64,000 nucleotides of DNA from Pseudobowmanella zhangzhouensis (lineage in GTDB: Bacteria > Pseudomonadota > Gammaproteobacteria > Enterobacterales > Alteromonadaceae): assembly GCF_042662685.1 (NCBI RefSeq), contig NZ_JBHSYO010000015.1, positions 124,001-188,000 of the forward strand, in the 5' to 3' direction. Shown here piece after piece: positions 59,244 to 64,000 of this stretch. Each line of letters opens with the position of its first letter. Within the stretch, counting starts at the first letter, position 1. The notes under the pieces were generated by a model. It was not told where the DNA came from and ran no database searches. It saw nothing but the letters and a program-made list of their open reading frames with translations. A program made the translations under genes and the position numbers.

Positions 59244-61286
59244 ATGCGAAGTCACGCCATCACCCGCTTTTTTGCTACTGTCATTTTATCGGCCAGCCTG
59301 TCGGTGAGCCTGGTAGCAACTGCGGCCGAATACTCTCCGAATTTCAAAGAAACTGACATTAAAGAGTTCATCAATATTGTCGGTAAAAACCTGCAAAAGA
59401 CCGTAATTGTCGACCCTAACGTGCGTGGCAAAGTCACCGTGCGCAGTTACGATCTGATGAACGAAGATCAGTACTACCAGTTTTTCCTCAATGTATTGCA
59501 GGTCTACGGTTTCTCAGTGATTGAAATGCCTAACGGTATCCTCAAAGTGGTACGTGCCAAAGATGCCGGTAAAGCCAATACCCCGGTGGTGGAAAGCGGG
59601 CAGTTTTTTGGTGATGAAGTAATCACCCGCGTGGTGCCGGTGTATAACGTCTCCGTGCGTGAGTTATCACCGTTACTGCGTCAGTTAAATGATGCCGCCG
59701 GCGGTGGTGTGGTGGTCAGCTATGACCCGTCCAACGTTATGATCATGACAGGCGCGGCAGCGGTGCTGAATCGCTTAGTGGAAGTCATCGAGCGGGTCGA
59801 CAAAGCCGGCGATCAGGAAGTAGAAATCATTAAGCTGCGTTTCGCTTCTGCCTCAGAAATGGTGCGTATTGTAGAAAACATCAATAAATCTCAGGGTGGC
59901 AAGCAGGTACCGGATACCATGCAGCCACGCGTGGTAGCCGATGACCGTACCAATAGCGTGATTATCAGCGGCGACCCCAAAGCCCGTGAACGGCTTAAAA
60001 ATCTGGTGGTACGTCTCGATCAGGAATTGGAAACCAACGGCAATACCCGGGTTATTTACCTTAAGTACGCCAAAGCCGAAGATTTAGTCAAAGTGCTTAA
60101 AGGCGTCAGCGCCAGTATTCAGGCCGAAGAAAAAGGCGCCCAACCCAATGCCCGTGCCCGCAGCGACCGCGCCATCAGTATCGAGGCCCATGCGGATTCT
60201 AATGCGCTGGTGATTACCGCCGAGCAGGACATGATGCGTTCTCTGGAAGAAGTGATCCGCCAGTTAGACGTGCGTCGTGCTCAGGTGCAGGTGGAAGCGA
60301 TTATCGTCGAAGTATTTGAAGGCGACGGCACCAGTTTAGGTGTGCAGTGGGCCAGTAAAGACGGCGGCATTCAACAGTTTAATACCGCCGGTGTAGGCAT
60401 CGCCCAATTAGGCGCTGCGGCTTATACCTCGCGGGACAGAACGGTACAGGACAGCGTGATTGGCACAGAAACCGGTACGGTTACGCAAACCTCAAAAACG
60501 GTGGAAGGCGATAAGTCACTGTTGGCGCAATTGCTCGGCAATATCAACGGTATGATGTTCGGCGTAGTAAAAGACGACTGGGCGGCGGTGGTACAGGCGG
60601 TCAGCACCGACACCAATTCGAATATTCTGGCGACCCCGCACATTACTACTATGGATAATGAAGAAGCCTTCTTTATCGCGGGTCAGGAAGTGCCGATTAT
60701 TACCGGCCAGACTGCCAGCGCCAATAACTCCAACCCATTCCAGACCGTTGAACGTAAAGAAGTGGGTATCAAATTAAAAGTCACCCCTCAAATTAACGAA
60801 GGGGATGCCGTACAGCTTACCATCGAGCAGGAAGTGTCCAGCGTCAGCGGCGCGACGGCGGTAGATATCGCTATCAACAAGCGTGAAATCAAAACCACGG
60901 TGATGGTCGATGATGCGGGCATTGTGGTGCTCGGTGGCCTGATTGATGAAGACGTGCAGGAAAGTGTCTCCAAGGTGCCGCTGTTAGGTGATATCCCTAT
61001 TCTTGGTCACCTGTTTAAGTCATCTTCCAGCAACGTGCGCAAGCGCAACCTGCTGGTGTTTATCCGTCCGACCATTATTCGCGATGGCGCGACGATTAAT
61101 CAGATCAGCCATGGCAAATACAATTTTATGCGTGCTCAGCAGCTGCAGCGTCAGGCGGATGGCGTTAACCTGATGCCGATGACGGAAACCCCCGTGTTGC
61201 CGGCCTGGACCGAAGCACTGGATTTGCCTCCCAGCTACGAAGAATACTTGCGTCGTAAAAATGCCGGCCAAGAGGGCGAGCAGTGA
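59244..61286 (+). CDS. gspD: Type II secretion secretin GspD
   Basis: A 680-residue outer-membrane secretin. It has a signal peptide (ending ATAAE), N0-N3 domains (KETDIKEFINIVGKNLQKT; IKLRFASASEMVRIVENIN), a gate region and the secretin core (VPIITGQTASANNSNPFQ; VERKEVGIKLKVTPQIN; LVFIRPTIIRDG). ATG 59244 follows AAAGGAAGG and gives a normal signal peptide; the longer frame from 59163 overlaps gspC. The stop overlaps gspE (GTGA). Confidence 0.95.
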   Translation: MRSHAITRFFATVILSASLSVSLVATAAEYSPNFKETDIKEFINIVGKNLQKTVIVDPNVRGKVTVRSYDLMNEDQYYQFFLNVLQVYGFSVIEMPNGILKVVRAKDAGKANTPVVESGQFFGDEVITRVVPVYNVSVRELSPLLRQLNDAAGGGVVVSYDPSNVMIMTGAAAVLNRLVEVIERVDKAGDQEVEIIKLRFASASEMVRIVENINKSQGGKQVPDTMQPRVVADDRTNSVIISGDPKARERLKNLVVRLDQELETNGNTRVIYLKYAKAEDLVKVLKGVSASIQAEEKGAQPNARARSDRAISIEAHADSNALVITAEQDMMRSLEEVIRQLDVRRAQVQVEAIIVEVFEGDGTSLGVQWASKDGGIQQFNTAGVGIAQLGAAAYTSRDRTVQDSVIGTETGTVTQTSKTVEGDKSLLAQLLGNINGMMFGVVKDDWAAVVQAVSTDTNSNILATPHITTMDNEEAFFIAGQEVPIITGQTASANNSNPFQTVERKEVGIKLKVTPQINEGDAVQLTIEQEVSSVSGATAVDIAINKREIKTTVMVDDAGIVVLGGLIDEDVQESVSKVPLLGDIPILGHLFKSSSSNVRKRNLLVFIRPTIIRDGATINQISHGKYNFMRAQQLQRQADGVNLMPMTETPVLPAWTEALDLPPSYEEYLRRKNAGQEGEQ

Positions 61287-62782
61287 GTGACGCGCTGAAC
61301 GAACAGCAAAGTGCAGCCCACAAACAGCTGGGCTTCGCCTTCGCGCGTCGACATAAAGTGTTGCTGGATAGTGGTAAACAGCCCGTTTGCCTGTATCACA
61401 CCAGCGAAACCCCGGTTAACGTATTTGCCGAAGTACGCCGTTTTTTAGGCGCCGCATTTGTGCCCCGGGAAGTTCCTACTGATGAATTCGAACGGTTGCT
61501 GACCGCAGCATTTCAGCGTGACTCGTCCGAAGCCAAGCAGTTGATGGAAGACATTGGCAATGAAAGCGACCTGTTTACGCTGGCCGATGAACTTCCGGAA
61601 GCAGAAGACCTGCTGGATAACGATGACGATGCGCCGATTATCAAATTGATTAACGCCATGCTCGGCGAAGCCATCAAAGAAGGCGCCTCGGATATCCATG
61701 TGGAAACCTTCGAGAAACAACTGAGTATCCGCTTTCGGGTCGATGGCGTGCTACGCGAGATTCTGCGCCCGAACCGCAAGATGGCGTCGATGCTGGTGTC
61801 GCGAATTAAAGTTATGGCTCGTCTGGATATCGCCGAGAAGCGCGTACCGCAGGACGGTCGTATCACCCTCCGTATCGCGGGTCGCGCGGTAGACGTGCGG
61901 GTCAGTACTATGCCATCCAGCCATGGCGAGCGCGTGGTATTGCGTTTGCTGGATAAAAACAACGCGCGCCTGAATCTGACCGATTTGGGCATGACCGCCA
62001 GCAACCGCGAGCATTTTTCCGGGCTTATCCGCAAGCCGCACGGCATTATTCTGGTTACAGGGCCAACCGGTTCAGGTAAATCCACCACGTTGTATGCCGG
62101 CCTCAGTGAAATTAACAGCAAAGACCGCAATATTCTGACCGTTGAAGACCCGATTGAATTTGATTTAGAAGGCATCGGCCAGACTCAGGTCAATCCCCGT
62201 GTGGATATGACGTTTGCCCGTGGACTGCGTGCCATTTTGCGCCAGGATCCGGATGTGGTCATGGTCGGTGAAATTCGCGATCTGGAAACCGCACAAATTG
62301 CGGTGCAAGCCAGTTTAACCGGTCACCTAGTCTTATCCACCCTGCACACCAATACCGCTGCCGGGGCAATTACACGTCTGGAAGATATGGGCATCGAGCC
62401 GTTCCTACTTTCATCCAGCTTGCTCGCCGTGCTGTCACAGCGCCTGGTGCGCACCCTGTGTGATGACTGTAAAGAACCTTATCAGCCCGGTGAACAGGAA
62501 TGTGCGGTGCTGGGCGTTGCCCCTCAACAGGCGCCACATATCTACCGCCCGCAGGGCTGCGTCAGTTGCAACCAGACCGGCTATCGCGGCAGAACAGGTA
62601 TTCATGAATTGCTGTTAGTGGATGAGCATATTCGCGAACTGGTGCATAACGGCCATGGTGAGCAGGCGATTGAGAAGTATATCCGCCAAAGTACACCCAG
62701 CATCCGTGAGGATGGCTGTCGCAAAGTATTAGCAGGGATCACCGCACTGGAAGAAGTCCTGCGGGTGACGCGCGAGGACTAA
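61283..62782 (+). CDS. gspE: Type II secretion ATPase GspE
   Basis: A 499-residue cytoplasmic ATPase. GPTGSGKSTTLYAGLSE is Walker A, TVEDPIEFDLEGIGQTQVN the Asp box, VMVGEIRDLETAQIA Walker B, and STLHTNTAAGAITRL the His box. The CDDC and CVSC pairs near 400-430 form the zinc-binding tetracysteine. It powers pseudopilus assembly. It starts with GTG overlapping the gspD stop. Confidence 0.96.
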   Translation: MSDALNEQQSAAHKQLGFAFARRHKVLLDSGKQPVCLYHTSETPVNVFAEVRRFLGAAFVPREVPTDEFERLLTAAFQRDSSEAKQLMEDIGNESDLFTLADELPEAEDLLDNDDDAPIIKLINAMLGEAIKEGASDIHVETFEKQLSIRFRVDGVLREILRPNRKMASMLVSRIKVMARLDIAEKRVPQDGRITLRIAGRAVDVRVSTMPSSHGERVVLRLLDKNNARLNLTDLGMTASNREHFSGLIRKPHGIILVTGPTGSGKSTTLYAGLSEINSKDRNILTVEDPIEFDLEGIGQTQVNPRVDMTFARGLRAILRQDPDVVMVGEIRDLETAQIAVQASLTGHLVLSTLHTNTAAGAITRLEDMGIEPFLLSSSLLAVLSQRLVRTLCDDCKEPYQPGEQECAVLGVAPQQAPHIYRPQGCVSCNQTGYRGRTGIHELLLVDEHIRELVHNGHGEQAIEKYIRQSTPSIREDGCRKVLAGITALEEVLRVTRED

Positions 62783-62785
62783 TCA

Positions 62786-64000
62786 GTGCCGGCTTTTGCA
62801 TACAAAGCGCTGGATGGCGCAGGCCGCAATAAAAGTGGCGTCACCGAAGCGGATAATGCCCGTCAGGTGCGGCAGCAACTGCGCGAAAAAGGCCTGATTC
62901 CGTTGGATGTGCAGTCGGTTGCTGAAAAAGAAAAACGTCAGGCCAGCGCGTCATCGCTGTTTGCTCGCGGCATTTCGGCGTCAGATCTGGCGTTACTGAC
63001 CCGTCAGTTAGCCACCCTGATTGAAGCCGCGTTGCCCATTGAAGAAGCGCTAATGGCGGTGGCTGAACAAACGGAAAAGCCACGGCATAAATCGATGATG
63101 ATGGCCGTGCGCAGCAAAGTGGTAGAAGGCCATACGCTAGCCGATTCACTGCGTGATTTCCCCCATGTATTCGACCAGTTGTTCTGTGCCATGGTGGCAG
63201 CAGGGGAGAAATCCGGCCATCTGGATACCGTGCTGGAACGTTTGGCCGATTACACCGAAAACCGCAATAAGGTGCGCAGCCAGATTGGGCAGGCACTGAT
63301 CTATCCACTGATGATGATCAGTGTGGCAGTGATTATTGTCGGCATTTTAATGACGGTTGTGGTGCCCAAAATTATCAACCAATTTGACCATATGGGTCAG
63401 GAACTGCCGTTAGTCACCCGTATTCTGATTGGTATCAGCGAAGGCGTGCAGAATTACGGAATATTTGTTCTTATTTTGATTGTACTGCTGGTAGTGGGCT
63501 TTAAGCGCATGATGCGCCAACCGGCATTACGCCAAAAATGGCATGCCAAAAAGCTGCATATTCCGGTTTTAGGTAAAGTGATAAAGGGCCTGAATACTGC
63601 CCGTTTCGCCAGTACCCTGAGTATTTTAACCGCCAGCGCGGTGCCGTTATTGGAAGGTATGCGCATCTCCGCCGAGGTGCTGGATAACCTGCATATTCAA
63701 AAAGCCATCCTCGACGCTGCCGATCGCGTCAAAGAAGGCACCAGTTTGCGGGTAGCGCTGGAACAAACACGCATTTTCCCGCCGATGATGATGCATATGA
63801 TTGCCAGCGGTGAGCGTAGCGGCGAATTGCAATCCATGCTCGCTCGCGCAGCCGCCAATCAGGATCGACAATTTGAAGCACAAGTTAATGTGGCCCTGAG
63901 TATTTTTGGACCTGTTTTGATTCTTAGCATGGCCGGCATTGTATTTTTTATTGTCGCGGCAATTTTACTCCCCATCATTGGTCTCAATACCATGGTGTAA
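62786..64000 (+). CDS. gspF: Type II secretion inner-membrane platform protein GspF
   Basis: A 404-residue platform protein. MPAFAYKALDGAGRNKSGV is the usual start (GTG codon). LLTRQLATLIEAALPIEEAL and LFCAMVAAGEKSGHLD, repeated as MMMHMIASGERSGELQ in the second half, mark the two T2SSF domains; three hydrophobic helices follow. The gene ends with TAA on the last base of the window; gspG should follow. Confidence 0.95.
   Translation: MPAFAYKALDGAGRNKSGVTEADNARQVRQQLREKGLIPLDVQSVAEKEKRQASASSLFARGISASDLALLTRQLATLIEAALPIEEALMAVAEQTEKPRHKSMMMAVRSKVVEGHTLADSLRDFPHVFDQLFCAMVAAGEKSGHLDTVLERLADYTENRNKVRSQIGQALIYPLMMISVAVIIVGILMTVVVPKIINQFDHMGQELPLVTRILIGISEGVQNYGIFVLILIVLLVVGFKRMMRQPALRQKWHAKKLHIPVLGKVIKGLNTARFASTLSILTASAVPLLEGMRISAEVLDNLHIQKAILDAADRVKEGTSLRVALEQTRIFPPMMMHMIASGERSGELQSMLARAAANQDRQFEAQVNVALSIFGPVLILSMAGIVFFIVAAILLPIIGLNTMV

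Noticed and set aside
61513..62175. A long open frame on the minus strand inside gspE
   Set aside because: The sense strand encodes an intact GspE with all motifs. The antisense frame is rich in Arg and Ser, with no domain and no ribosome site, as expected for a shadow frame.

Overview
The window looks like chromosomal DNA of a marine gammaproteobacterium, most likely Alteromonadales or a close relative. The evidence is the order lptM-lysA-dapF-DUF484-xerC-yigB, a gspCDEF type II secretion operon, a biosynthetic SpeA arginine decarboxylase and a PEP-CTERM/exosortase exopolysaccharide locus. By eye the first 30 kb is more A/T-rich than the last 20 kb. I saw no tRNA, rRNA, CRISPR array, insertion sequence or phage gene, and no gene-free stretch over 300 bases. 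The longest gaps (19836-20080 and 15309-15522) hold terminators and promoters.

Bases 1-30323 are the accessory part: the end of an exopolysaccharide (EPS) and PEP-CTERM protein-sorting locus. It starts inside an asparagine-synthase-like amidotransferase. Next come two polysaccharide deacetylases, a sugar-transfer-type ATP-grasp enzyme, two tandem PP-loop paralogues, a second ATP-grasp protein and a membrane-anchored heparinase-like protein. An MBOAT acyltransferase with an SGNH-like partner follows, then the exosortase-associated PLP decarboxylase and acyl-CoA ligase. Two related THxN-type PEP-CTERM proteins flank an exosortase-associated acyltransferase and a FAD oxidase. A TviB-type nucleotide-sugar dehydrogenase supplies uronic acid precursors. 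The exosortase itself is not in the window.

Bases 22213-30323 hold one long co-oriented run: a Tat-exported protein of unknown function, a PqqD-like small protein, an HprK-related kinase, a nucleotidyltransferase, the PrsK/PrsR two-component system and a PAS-containing chemotaxis receptor. Three transcription units (both PEP-CTERM genes and this run) have a good sigma-54 -24/-12 promoter. Each has a similar 17-bp TGTC...TTTACA element 50-52 bases upstream of it. I read these as the PrsR regulon, with the kinase cassette and prsKR included in it.

Bases 30396-37376 form a molybdenum cofactor island: modABC, moeB, moaABCDE and moeA. Bases 37470-41596 hold glmU, a DeoR-type regulator and glmS, which supply UDP-GlcNAc. 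Then come a GGDEF protein, an alkylation-repair operon (Ada-AlkA fusion, Ogt, EamA transporter) and speA. A MacAB-like export system (adaptor, ATPase, two permeases) follows.

Bases 52313-64000 are core genome: lptM, lysA, dapF, DUF484, xerC and yigB; convergent hslO and hslR; then gspC, gspD, gspE and gspF, the last ending exactly at the window edge.
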